From Thalassobaculum sp. OXR-137 (lineage in GTDB: Bacteria > Pseudomonadota > Alphaproteobacteria > Thalassobaculales > Thalassobaculaceae), in assembly GCF_034377285.1 (NCBI RefSeq), contig NZ_CP139715.1, positions 4,200,001 through 4,264,000 on the forward strand: a DNA stretch of 64,000 nt, in the 5' to 3' direction. Both the position numbers and the translations under genes were made by a program. Every line of letters starts with the position of its first letter. Position 1 is the first letter of the stretch. The notes beneath the pieces are model-generated. The model was given only the letters and a program-made list of their open reading frames with translations, did not search any database and was not told the origin of the DNA. This document shows positions 38,316-46,486 of this stretch, piece after piece.

Positions 38316-39740
38316 ATGGATGACGCAGACCCAATCGCCGCCGCCTTCGAACGCCTGACATCGGGATCCGCTCCGCGCGCGGAGTGGGCGCGGGAGCAGA
38401 CTGTCCTGGGTTTTGGGATCGGATTGCGCCAAACGGCCGGCCGCCACGACGGCGCGCGGTGCCTGAAAGTTTTCGTCTCGCAGAAGCGTCCGTCGCGCGC
38501 TCTCGACGCCCCCGCGCCCGCCTTCCTGACGCTGCCGGCCTCGGATATCCGGATCCCCATCGACGTCGAAGCCCTCCCCCCGCTTCTTCCCCGTGGCGGA
38601 GTCCTGCCGTCCGGTGCGCCGGGTGCCGATCTGAACGCGGTGAAGGCCGACCGCCAGGGGGCGCCCTGGGGGTCGTACGGATATCTGATGCGCCATCGCT
38701 TCGACGGCCGGACCTATCTCGTGGGCTCCGGGCATGTGCTGGCCGGCGGACCGGAGCCGCAGGTCGGCGATCGCCTGATGATCTCAGACGGCACCGGCAA
38801 CGGCCGGCCCGCCGCCCGGCTGGTCGCCTGGACGACGCCGGTCCCCAGCGAGGCCGGGTACCCGAACACCGTGGATGCCGCCCTTGCGGAGATCGTTCGC
38901 CCGGAGGCCGCCGCCCGCCTGACCGGCAGGCTGCCCACCGGGGTCAGCGGGGACATCCGCTCGGGCATGCATCTGCACCTGACCGGTGCCGCAAGCGGGC
39001 GGCAGCGGACGATGGTGGTCTGCGAACGGGCCACCCTGGCCGTCGACGCCGACGTGCCGGGCCTCGGCCGCCGGCGTGTTGGCTTCCGCGATCAGGCGCT
39101 GTGCCGCGCCGTCACCCGCCCGGGCGACAGCGGCGGCAGCCTGCTCAACGATCGGGGCCGAGCAGTCGGCCTCCACGGCTGGGGCAATCGGGACGGCGCC
39201 GATGAGGGCCGCAGCGACATCAGTGTCTTCACGCCCATCGCCCCCGTGCTCGACACCTTCGCCAAGCACCATGACCTCGACCTGTTAACAGACATGGACG
39301 TCATCACGATGCCGCTGGACCGCCCACCCGTCGACGATCTCGACGACGCCATCGACCTCGTGGCCCGCACCCTCTACGGGGAAGCCCGCCGCGAACCGGC
39401 CGAAACCCGCTTCGCCATTGCCGAGGTGGTCTACAACCGGGCGATCAAGCGCTCGCCCCGGTTCGGGCTCAGCGTGGAGGCTGTCTGCCGCCAGCCGGAC
39501 CAGTTCAGCTGCTGGAACCCCGGCGATCCGAACCGCGGACGGACGCTGTCGATCTCCCTCAAAGATCCCGAGATCGCCGACTGCGTGACCATCGCCCGCG
39601 ATCTGGTGGCGGGCCGAGTCGGCGGGCTGACCCTGGGGGCCGATCACTTTCACCACCGGCGGGTCTCCCCCTACTACTCCCGGGAGCACGCCCCCTGCGC
39701 CCAGATCGGCAATTACGTCTTCTTCAACGACATCCCGTAG
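38316..39740 (+). CDS. Trypsin-like serine protease fused to a SleB-type cell-wall hydrolase
   Basis: 474 residues with two catalytic domains. The N-terminal part (about 95-325) is a chymotrypsin-fold protease: His140 in VGSGHVL, Asp187 in NTVDAAL, Ser272 in RPGDSGGSLL. The C-terminal part (about 345-474) is a Hydrolase_2/SleB domain: Glu356 in ARTLYGEARREP, then AEVVYNRAIKRSPRFG, FSCWN and the closing HAPCAQIGNYVFF. SleB-type domains cleave peptidoglycan glycan strands. No signal peptide or membrane segment is seen, so how the protein meets peptidoglycan is unclear. The downstream gene is 29 bases away and carries a peptidoglycan-binding domain. The pairing of these two activities in one chain is unusual to me. 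Confidence 0.82.
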   Translation: MDDADPIAAAFERLTSGSAPRAEWAREQTVLGFGIGLRQTAGRHDGARCLKVFVSQKRPSRALDAPAPAFLTLPASDIRIPIDVEALPPLLPRGGVLPSGAPGADLNAVKADRQGAPWGSYGYLMRHRFDGRTYLVGSGHVLAGGPEPQVGDRLMISDGTGNGRPAARLVAWTTPVPSEAGYPNTVDAALAEIVRPEAAARLTGRLPTGVSGDIRSGMHLHLTGAASGRQRTMVVCERATLAVDADVPGLGRRRVGFRDQALCRAVTRPGDSGGSLLNDRGRAVGLHGWGNRDGADEGRSDISVFTPIAPVLDTFAKHHDLDLLTDMDVITMPLDRPPVDDLDDAIDLVARTLYGEARREPAETRFAIAEVVYNRAIKRSPRFGLSVEAVCRQPDQFSCWNPGDPNRGRTLSISLKDPEIADCVTIARDLVAGRVGGLTLGADHFHHRRVSPYYSREHAPCAQIGNYVFFNDIP

Positions 39741-39769
39741 CTGCATACAGCTCCCGCCAGGAGACCGGC

Positions 39770-40861
39770 ATGCCCGTTTCCGGATCGCTGATCGACGTGA
39801 TTGTCAGCCTTGTCCTCCTCTACATCCTGACCGCACTCCTCTGTTCCGCCCTTCGGGAGATCTTCGCCTCCGCCCTTCGGCTCCGCCAGAAGGCCCTCGC
39901 CCGCACGATCCGCGACCTGTGCGGCGAGCATGACGACCCCTGCGTCACCAACAATCTGGCCGAACGGATCCTGGATCATCCGGCGGTCCGCAATCTGCGC
40001 ATGGCCGGCCGGTCCGCTCCGGCCTATCTGCCGTCGCGTCTGTTCGCCGGCGCCCTCCTCGACGAGTTGTCCACCCTCGCGCAGTCGGAAGACAGGCCGC
40101 GGCCGCGGGTCCCGGACCTGGTGGCCGCCGCCCCGAACGCCGATCTTCAGCGGACACTCGGTCTGTTCGCCGAGGAGACGGCGTTCGACCGGGTCGGGTT
40201 TCGGCTTCGGATCGAGGAGTGGTACGACGACGCCATGGACCGGGTGACCGGCTGGTACCGGCGCCGCAGTCAGGGCTGGATCCTCGCCGTGGCCGCGCTG
40301 GCGGCCGTCCTGTTCAATCTCGACACCCTGGAGATCGCCCGGGCGATCTGGGCCGGCGCGGCGTCGGTTGCCGAGGGATCGCCGGCCCTGCCCGTCGGCT
40401 GGCCCCTGTCCGCCGACGACAGCCCCCTGGCGGCCGGGTTGCAGGCCCTGTCCACCATCGCCGCGCACCCGTCCAAGCTGCTCGGCTTCGCGGTCACCGC
40501 CGTCGCCGTCTCCCTCGCAGCCGATCTCTGGTTCTCCCTGATGCGACGGCTGGTTCCCCCGCGGGTGGCCCGCGGCAGTATCGCCGGTCCCCGTGCCACC
40601 CTGCCCTCCGCCGGTGTCCTCGCCGACCACCCAGCGGCACCGGAGCGGGCCGAGAGCGCGCTGGAGGCCTCCGGCCTCACCCGCGACGACATCGAGGATA
40701 TCCAGCGCGCTCTCGGCATGACGGGACGCTTCCTGACCGGCCGGCTCGATGCGGCAACCCGGTCGATGATCGAGGAATATCAGCTCTCGGTGGGGCGCCG
40801 GCCCACCGGTATCCTCACGCCGTACCTGGTCGAGCGGCTGCTGGCGCCGATCGATAGGTAG
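39770..40861 (+). CDS. Membrane protein with C-terminal peptidoglycan-binding domain
   Basis: 363 residues. The N-terminal membrane segment (about 8-28, IDVIVSLVLLYILTALLCSA) is followed by a cytosol- or periplasm-facing charged region. Two further segments lie at about 167-190 and 240-262, and a PG_binding_1 domain at about 298-360 (LTRDDIEDIQRALGMTGRFL, then GRLDAATRSMIEEYQLSVGR). The middle region matches no family I know. It is in one unit with the protease/SleB fusion, consistent with anchoring or gating that enzyme at the wall. Confidence 0.78.
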   Translation: MPVSGSLIDVIVSLVLLYILTALLCSALREIFASALRLRQKALARTIRDLCGEHDDPCVTNNLAERILDHPAVRNLRMAGRSAPAYLPSRLFAGALLDELSTLAQSEDRPRPRVPDLVAAAPNADLQRTLGLFAEETAFDRVGFRLRIEEWYDDAMDRVTGWYRRRSQGWILAVAALAAVLFNLDTLEIARAIWAGAASVAEGSPALPVGWPLSADDSPLAAGLQALSTIAAHPSKLLGFAVTAVAVSLAADLWFSLMRRLVPPRVARGSIAGPRATLPSAGVLADHPAAPERAESALEASGLTRDDIEDIQRALGMTGRFLTGRLDAATRSMIEEYQLSVGRRPTGILTPYLVERLLAPIDR

Positions 40862-41043
40862 AAAATATTAACCATTCTTTCCATTCTGGATCGATTTTCA
40901 TAAACCCCTTCGCGATCTACATCTACTGCGCGCGGAGGATCGGGTCGGTCTATGCTGGTCGCTGGCATGCTGGCGTTCCCGGACATAAACTGATCGACTG
41001 AATATCTAGTGTTTAATACGCCTTACACTTGGGGGAAAAGGCG
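40862..41043 (+). promoter_or_regulatory. Promoter region of the cyclase-ATPase gene
   Basis: 182 bases, AT-rich at both ends (AAAATATTAACCATTC at 40862; TGAATATCTAGTGTTTAATACG near 41000). The second stretch is in the right place for a -10 region ahead of the TTG start. Confidence 0.4.
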
Positions 41044-44000
41044 TTGTCCGAGGAATCACGGCGTCCGGTCAAGGAACGACGCCATCTGACGGTCATGTTC
41101 GTCGATCTGGTGGGCTCCACCGGTCTGGTCGACGACCTCGATCCCGAGGATGCCCAGAACGTCTTCGACGCGTTCTCGGGGACGTGCGCCCGGTTGATCG
41201 GACAGTTCGGCGGCTATATCGCCCGGATCGAGGGCGACGGCGTGCTGGCCTATTTCGGCTTCCCCCTGGCCCGCGAGGATGCCAGCGAGCAGGCCGTGCG
41301 CGCCGGTCTCGCCGTCGCCGAGGCGGTCGCCAAGATCCGCACGCCGATGCGGACCACGCTGGCCTGCCGCACAGGCATCGCATCCGGTTCCGTGCTGGTC
41401 GGCGAGGCCCATACCAGCAGCGGGTCGGTCTTCTACGAGGTCATCGGGCGCGCGCCCCATGTGGCGCGGCGCCTCCAGGAACAGGTCGATCCCGGCGAGG
41501 TGGCGATCTCCGACGCGGTCTACCGCAAGGCCGGCGGCTTCTTCGTCTGCGCCCCGAACCCGCCGATCCGGCTCAAGGGGTTCCGCAATCCGGAAATGTT
41601 CTGGCGGGTGCGTGGCCATCGCGAGCTGCCCCTGCGCTTCCTCGCCCGCGACGCACTGCAGCGCTGCGCCTTCGTCGGCCGGACCGAGGAGCTGACGGTC
41701 CTGCACCGGCTGTGGGACGGGGCGCGGCTCGGCCAGGGGGCGGCCGTCGGCGTGGTCGGCCCGGCCGGCATCGGCAAGTCGCGGGTGATCTACGAGTTCG
41801 TCCATTCGGTGACCGAGGACCAGCCGCATCTGGTCCTGATGCAGGGCAACACACACCATCGCAACAGCCCGTGGCAGCCGCTGCGCGACGAGCTGATCCG
41901 GCATCTGGACGCCGCCACGCCGCCCGGCGGATCGCGGCTGGAGACGCTGACCCGCGAACTGGCCGCGTCCCCCGGCGAACAGGAAATCGAGAACGCCCAG
42001 GCGATCCTGCGCATCCTGGAGGACGGACAGTCCGGGGTCGCCATCTCGCGCCCCGGCGAGGAGCGCGCCCGCGTCGTCGCCGCCCTGGTGCGCCGTCTGG
42101 AGGCGCTCGCCGCCCGCACGCCGGTCATCGTGGTCATCGAGGACGTCCAGTGGCTCGACGACTCCTCCACCGAGTGGCTGGAGGTGCTGTGCCGGGGGGT
42201 GGAGCAACACCCGATCCAGGTCGTGCTGACCAGCCGGGAGACCCTGTCCGCCCGCCTGAAGCTCGACGTCACCGAACTGCAGCTGTCCGGCCTGACCCAG
42301 GAGGACGCCCGGGCGATGGTCGACCTGCTGATCTCGGAGAAGCCCTTCGCCCATCTCGACGCCCAGGCGGTGCTGGCCAAGGTCGGCGGCATTCCCCTGT
42401 TCATCGAGGAGTACGTCACCCACCAACTCGACCGGGTCGCCGCCCGCAAGGGCAACGGCGACGGCCGGGAGGTCGATCCGGAGGACGCGCCGGGCACGCT
42501 GATGGACCTGCTGAACGAGCGGATCGACGAGCTCGGCCCCGGCAAGGCCTTCATCCAGACCTGTGCGGTCTGCGGCGACGTGTTCGACCTGCGTCTGGTG
42601 GCGCGGACCGTCGGGGTCGATATCGACCAGGCCATCGCCGTGATCTCGGACCTGGAGTCGCGCGGCATCCTGACCGGCAGTGCCGCGGTCGGCGACGAGT
42701 TCCGGTTCCGCCACGCGCTGCTGCGCGACGCCGGATATTCCAGCCTGCTGAAAGCCGACAGGGCGGCCCTGCACGGCCGGATCGCCCAGGCGATGGAGAC
42801 CTACGCGGCGGAGGACGGCTTCGCCGCCCTGCCGGAGGTGCTGGCCTGGCACTTCTCCGAGGCGGACGAGGTGGAGAAATGCCTGAGCTACCGTCTGGTG
42901 GCGGCGGAGAAGTTCAAGGGCCAGTACGCCGCGACGGAATCGATCCACCAGCTCGAGCTCGCCGCGGCCGAAGCGGACGCCATGGAGGAAGGTGGCAGCC
43001 GCCGGGAATGGCTGGTGCGGATCTACAACCTCATCGGTGCCACCCGGAACATCTTCTACGGATGGGGCGATCAGGTCGGCCAGGAGATGTTCGAGAAGGC
43101 CCTGTCCCTCACGGTCTCCAGCGACGACGGCCGGTCGACCTTCGACGCGGTGCGCGGTCTCTGGAACGCCAACATGATCCAGGGCAACTATCCGCTCGTC
43201 GAAGTTCTCACCCGCCAGCTCAGCGCCATCGCCGCGCGCTCCAGAGATCCGCTGATGAGGGTCGATGCGGCGAACGCCAACGGCGCCTATCGGCTTTGGT
43301 CCGGCGGCTTCAAGGAAGCCCACGCGAGCTTTCAGGAAGCCCTGCGGCTCTACGGTTCTGCGGGCATCAATCGAGCGATCGGGGCGCAGGGCACAGACCC
43401 CGGTGTTGTCGCTCTTTGTCTCAGCGCCTGGAATTTCTGGTTCTTAGGAGATCGGGACGCCGCTTTCGAGACAATCAAGGCCGCCAAGCAGCGTTCTGAA
43501 AGGATGCAGCACGTCTTCGGCCTCGCGTACTCGCACAGTATCTGCGCGTCGATTTGGCAGTGCGAGAGAAACCCTGAACAGGCACTGGCCGAAGCGAACC
43601 AGTCAACACTTATCGCAAGCGAAAATAAGTCGGGTATGCGCTACTGGATCGACCGTGGCGGCATTCTCGCTGGTTGGGCAATTGCATTCTCTGGCGACAG
43701 GCAAGCCGGAATCTCCCGGATCCGCGAGTCGATCGGCTCCTATAAGAGCGGCGGCGGCGGACAGCTGCTGCCCTATGCCCGGACCTTGCTGGCGGAATGT
43801 CTGCTGGCTTCCGACCTTCTCGAGGAGGCCGAAGCCGAACTCACCCAGGCCGGCGCGGACCTTCCGTCAGAGCACCCCTATTATTATGATTCTGAACGCC
43901 TGCGTCTGCTCGGCGAGGTGCTGATCCGACGCGGCTACGAGACAGAGGGTGCCGAGGCCCTGGCCTCCGCCTTGTCGTCTGCCGAGGCCTTCGACTCTCC

Positions 44001-44052
44001 GCCGCTTCGCAAGGCGGTCCTCGAAACGCGGGCCCACCTGCAACGGCGCTGA
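41044..44052 (+). CDS. Class III nucleotide cyclase - AAA ATPase - TPR regulator
   Basis: About 1002 residues from TTG 41044 (a TTG 15 bases earlier is the alternative). The cyclase homology domain (about 10-185) has HLTVMFVDLVGSTG and EGDGVLAYFG, giving both metal aspartates. The transition-state Asn position reads GRAPHVARRLQ, with His139 where Asn is usual. An AAA_16/STAND-type ATPase follows: P-loop GPAGIGKS at about 239-246 and Walker B VIVVIEDVQWLDD near 361. The C-terminal half is TPR-like helices (AEALASALSSAEAF at the end). Proteins of this plan are large signal-integrating regulators. The 43381-43680 stretch is clearly lower in GC than the rest. It converges on the TfuA gene with a 6-base gap. 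Confidence 0.88.
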   Translation: MSEESRRPVKERRHLTVMFVDLVGSTGLVDDLDPEDAQNVFDAFSGTCARLIGQFGGYIARIEGDGVLAYFGFPLAREDASEQAVRAGLAVAEAVAKIRTPMRTTLACRTGIASGSVLVGEAHTSSGSVFYEVIGRAPHVARRLQEQVDPGEVAISDAVYRKAGGFFVCAPNPPIRLKGFRNPEMFWRVRGHRELPLRFLARDALQRCAFVGRTEELTVLHRLWDGARLGQGAAVGVVGPAGIGKSRVIYEFVHSVTEDQPHLVLMQGNTHHRNSPWQPLRDELIRHLDAATPPGGSRLETLTRELAASPGEQEIENAQAILRILEDGQSGVAISRPGEERARVVAALVRRLEALAARTPVIVVIEDVQWLDDSSTEWLEVLCRGVEQHPIQVVLTSRETLSARLKLDVTELQLSGLTQEDARAMVDLLISEKPFAHLDAQAVLAKVGGIPLFIEEYVTHQLDRVAARKGNGDGREVDPEDAPGTLMDLLNERIDELGPGKAFIQTCAVCGDVFDLRLVARTVGVDIDQAIAVISDLESRGILTGSAAVGDEFRFRHALLRDAGYSSLLKADRAALHGRIAQAMETYAAEDGFAALPEVLAWHFSEADEVEKCLSYRLVAAEKFKGQYAATESIHQLELAAAEADAMEEGGSRREWLVRIYNLIGATRNIFYGWGDQVGQEMFEKALSLTVSSDDGRSTFDAVRGLWNANMIQGNYPLVEVLTRQLSAIAARSRDPLMRVDAANANGAYRLWSGGFKEAHASFQEALRLYGSAGINRAIGAQGTDPGVVALCLSAWNFWFLGDRDAAFETIKAAKQRSERMQHVFGLAYSHSICASIWQCERNPEQALAEANQSTLIASENKSGMRYWIDRGGILAGWAIAFSGDRQAGISRIRESIGSYKSGGGGQLLPYARTLLAECLLASDLLEEAEAELTQAGADLPSEHPYYYDSERLRLLGEVLIRRGYETEGAEALASALSSAEAFDSPPLRKAVLETRAHLQRR

Positions 44053-44058
44053 CGGGTT

Positions 44059-44811
44059 TCAGGCGACACGCGGCCACGCCTGGCCCTCCGCCCAGGCAAC
44101 GAAGGCCCGCCAGGCCGAGGTGTCGTTGAAGGTGTAGCGCACGGTCTTCGGTTCCGAGAATTCGGCGGCCCGGTTCCGCATCATCGTCAGCAGGGTCTCC
44201 GCATCCTCCGCTTTGACGTCGACGAGCTTTTCGGAGATCTGTGCGGCCAGGGTATCGATATCCCCGCGATGCCCGCCCTGCTCCAAGGCCCGCGCCGATA
44301 TCCGGGGCACTGTCCGATCACGGTATCCCAGCGCTTTTGCCGCGTCCCGATACAGCGCCAGACTGCCAGGGTCCGACAGTTGATCCACGGGAAAGGCCGC
44401 AAGGGTCGCCCGGATGCTGACCATGGCCAGGGTCAGCGGACGATGGCCGAGTTCCAGCGGACCGTGGGTGACGGCCACCTCGTCGTCATCCTCCAGCATG
44501 CCGTCACGAAACGCCTCGTAGACGCTCCCGACTCCCACCACGCCGAAACTGTCGAGTTCGGCCGCGCGCAGGGCCCCGATGCTGGAGGCCCCGAGGATAT
44601 GGACACCCTGGGCCATGGCCCAGAGCACTTCCTTGTGCCAGACCGAGGGCACAGTATCGAAGAAGCCGTCGATAATGCCGATCGCCCTGGGCGACTCACG
44701 CAGAGCCAGATACACGTCGCCCTGACGGGCGGGACCGCGGAAGGACAGTTCCGGGAACCGCTCCCGAGCGCCGGGCGCCAACGACGGCCCGCCGAACACG
44801 ATCAGGGTCAT
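44059..44811 (-). CDS. TfuA-like protein (YcaO partner)
   Basis: 250 residues. The ATG at 44811 overlaps the YcaO stop (ATGA). TfuA hallmarks: IVFGGPSLAPGARERFPEL, PSVWHKEVLWAMAQGVHILG, ASSIGALRAAELDSFGVVGV, and GMLEDDDEVAVTHGP. In characterised systems TfuA acts with YcaO to install thioamides in a peptide or protein backbone. No other tailoring enzyme or transporter adjoins it here. The longer open frame upstream is YcaO shadow. Confidence 0.92.
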   Translation of the reverse strand: MTLIVFGGPSLAPGARERFPELSFRGPARQGDVYLALRESPRAIGIIDGFFDTVPSVWHKEVLWAMAQGVHILGASSIGALRAAELDSFGVVGVGSVYEAFRDGMLEDDDEVAVTHGPLELGHRPLTLAMVSIRATLAAFPVDQLSDPGSLALYRDAAKALGYRDRTVPRISARALEQGGHRGDIDTLAAQISEKLVDVKAEDAETLLTMMRNRAAEFSEPKTVRYTFNDTSAWRAFVAWAEGQAWPRVA

Positions 44812-46058
44812 GACGCTGCCCCCTGCTCCGGATCGATCCCGGCGGCGCGAAGCGCGCGGCGCCCCGGCCGATAGAGACGGGCATTCGGATTGCCCTCCAG
44901 ACCCGGGACGATGACCCGCGCCACCGGGATGTTGAACTCCGCACGGGTCAGGTCGACCACGATCACCTGCTCCAGCCCGATCGCCGACAGCCGCTCGACC
45001 ATCCGCTCGATCAGCGCCCGGGAACTGCGCCCCTGCAGGCTGGGCACATCGCCATAGGAAACCGGGGGCGGCGCGGAGCGTGTCTCGGCCACCGGCGGGA
45101 CGACCGGCGTTTCGTCCGGACGTTCGTCGTAATACGTCGGGTCGATATCGTCGCGCACGCCGGCAATCATGGTGAGCCTGCCCTGAGCCGCTTCCGACAG
45201 GGCGCGGGACAGGGCGATATGGGCGAAGGGGTGGCATCCGTGCCCGTCGAAGCCGCTGACGGAGATGGGCATTCCGGTGGGCGGCGTCGGGATCCAGACG
45301 TTGAACACCGGCACCCCGATCTCGGAGGTGAGGTTCCAGGCCCGCACCGGCACCCCGGCGGCGGCATACCGGTCGAGCAAGGCGCGGCAGTGGGGATCGG
45401 TCACCGTGGAGAGATCCAACTCGCACCGGTCGCGGTCTTCCCGGGATCTAAGCCGCCAGAGCGCCAGGCAGTCGCGCTCGATCACCTCGCTGAGGCCGTG
45501 GCAGATCGCCTCCTCGATCGTATTGCCGGAGGCGAGCCCGTTGGAGGTGCAGAGAAAATAGCCGCTGCCCTCGGGGAAGGGCGTGCGGAAATCCGTATGG
45601 ACCGCCTCATAAGGTACCCAGACCGGATCGCCGGTCACGAGCTCGTAGCCCTGGATCCACAGCAGCCGCGCCGTCGCCGTCAGATCCTTGCGGGTCGAAA
45701 GAGCCATGGAGGTGACGTCCACGACCGTCTCGCGGAACCGCAACTCGTTGTAGGAACCAAGCAGCAGCGGCGCCAGGATATGCTCGGCATGATGGATTTC
45801 GATCGCCTCCATCAGGCCGGAGGCCTTTGCCGCGTCCAGGGTCGCCCCCTTGCCCTGCGACACCGAGACGGAGCGGGCGTTCGGGCGGGTGACCATGACC
45901 ACCGGAATGCCGATGGTGTCGAGGCCGGTCACGTTGGCGACACGCGTGATGCCGAAGACAGGCAGCAACGGCATCACGCGCTCTATCGTTTCGCGCGGTG
46001 AACAGGCACGCGTGGTGCCCTCGATCTCCAGAAAGGTAACCGGCGCAGCGTCGTTCAC
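44808..46058 (-). CDS. YcaO-domain cyclodehydratase/thioamidation enzyme
   Basis: 416 residues from GTG 46058, the second of two tandem GTGs after GGAGG; a TTG at 46070 is in frame. YcaO ATP-site motifs are present: SVSQGKGATLDAAKASGLMEA with IEIHHAEH, then SNGLASGNTIEEAICHGLSE with VIERD. GHGCHPFAHIALSRALSEAAQ and the C-terminal NIPVARVIVPGLEG are also present. The enzyme family activates backbone amides with ATP. With TfuA next to it the likely product is a thioamide. The substrate candidate is the small gene 60 bases upstream. Confidence 0.93.
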   Translation of the reverse strand: MNDAAPVTFLEIEGTTRACSPRETIERVMPLLPVFGITRVANVTGLDTIGIPVVMVTRPNARSVSVSQGKGATLDAAKASGLMEAIEIHHAEHILAPLLLGSYNELRFRETVVDVTSMALSTRKDLTATARLLWIQGYELVTGDPVWVPYEAVHTDFRTPFPEGSGYFLCTSNGLASGNTIEEAICHGLSEVIERDCLALWRLRSREDRDRCELDLSTVTDPHCRALLDRYAAAGVPVRAWNLTSEIGVPVFNVWIPTPPTGMPISVSGFDGHGCHPFAHIALSRALSEAAQGRLTMIAGVRDDIDPTYYDERPDETPVVPPVAETRSAPPPVSYGDVPSLQGRSSRALIERMVERLSAIGLEQVIVVDLTRAEFNIPVARVIVPGLEGNPNARLYRPGRRALRAAGIDPEQGAAS

Positions 46059-46118
46059 CACTCCCTCCAATCGTCTGGGATCACAGGCGCGATTGTCGGG
46101 TATCGTGACCGCGTGCCG

Positions 46119-46349
46119 TCAGGCCCCGTCGATACCTTCCATGCAGTTGAAGCTGTCGCTGCGGTCGGCGGTGCCGTCGCTGCGCAGCACGAAGGCCTTA
46201 TTCGGGAACTGGGCGCCCGCCTTGTTCAGGACCTTCTCGAAATTCGGATTGTTGTCCAGCCGGTCGAGCAACCGGGTTTTCTTCACCTCGTACCAGTCGC
46301 CGTTGTCCGCCTGGTAGAAGATGCCAACATTCCACACATCATCGGCCAT
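46119..46349 (-). CDS. Small protein preceding YcaO-TfuA, candidate substrate
   Basis: 76 residues; AAGGAG lies 7 bases before ATG 46349, better than the longer frame. The sequence starts MADDVWNVGIFYQADNGDWY, has a charged middle (TRLLDRLDNNPNFEKVLNKA) and ends DRSDSFNCMEGIDGA with the only Cys near the C-terminus. The body looks like a small folded domain or leader and the tail like a short core. It is the first gene of the minus-strand YcaO-TfuA unit. No similarity to trifolitoxin or Nif11-type precursors is seen. Alternatives: a regulator or recognition protein rather than a precursor. Confidence 0.75.
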   Translation of the reverse strand: MADDVWNVGIFYQADNGDWYEVKKTRLLDRLDNNPNFEKVLNKAGAQFPNKAFVLRSDGTADRSDSFNCMEGIDGA

Positions 46350-46427
46350 CGCCCCACTCCTTGAAATTTGCGTAAATCGCGGGCCGCAGACTACCACCAT
46401 CCGGCCCATGGGCTTCACCCATTAGCT

Positions 46428-46443
46428 GTGTGAGAATTCACAC
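46428..46443. promoter_or_regulatory. Perfect palindrome between divergent units, candidate operator
   Basis: GTGTGA-GAAT-TCACAC lies 79 bases upstream of the small-protein start and just ahead of the protease gene. It is built of TGTGA/TCACA half-sites as in Crp-family operators, but with a 4-base instead of the canonical 6-base centre. It argues against the GTG at 46430 as the protease start. Confidence 0.5.
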
Positions 46444-46486
46444 TGACGGCAAGCGGTGCGCAAGAAAAAGCTGCACCGTTCACTTC

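Noticed and set aside
40780-40986. 68-residue minus-strand frame upstream of the cyclase gene
   Set aside because: It overlaps the coding end of the peptidoglycan-binding protein and shows no domain or start signal.
44059-46349. Identification as a trifolitoxin locus
   Set aside because: Only YcaO and TfuA families are shared; the other tfx genes and a TfxA-like precursor are absent.
46430-46486. GTG at 46430 as the start of the metalloprotease
   Set aside because: It lies inside a perfect operator-like palindrome and lacks a Shine-Dalgarno site; downstream ATG 46487 or GTG 46523 is preferred.
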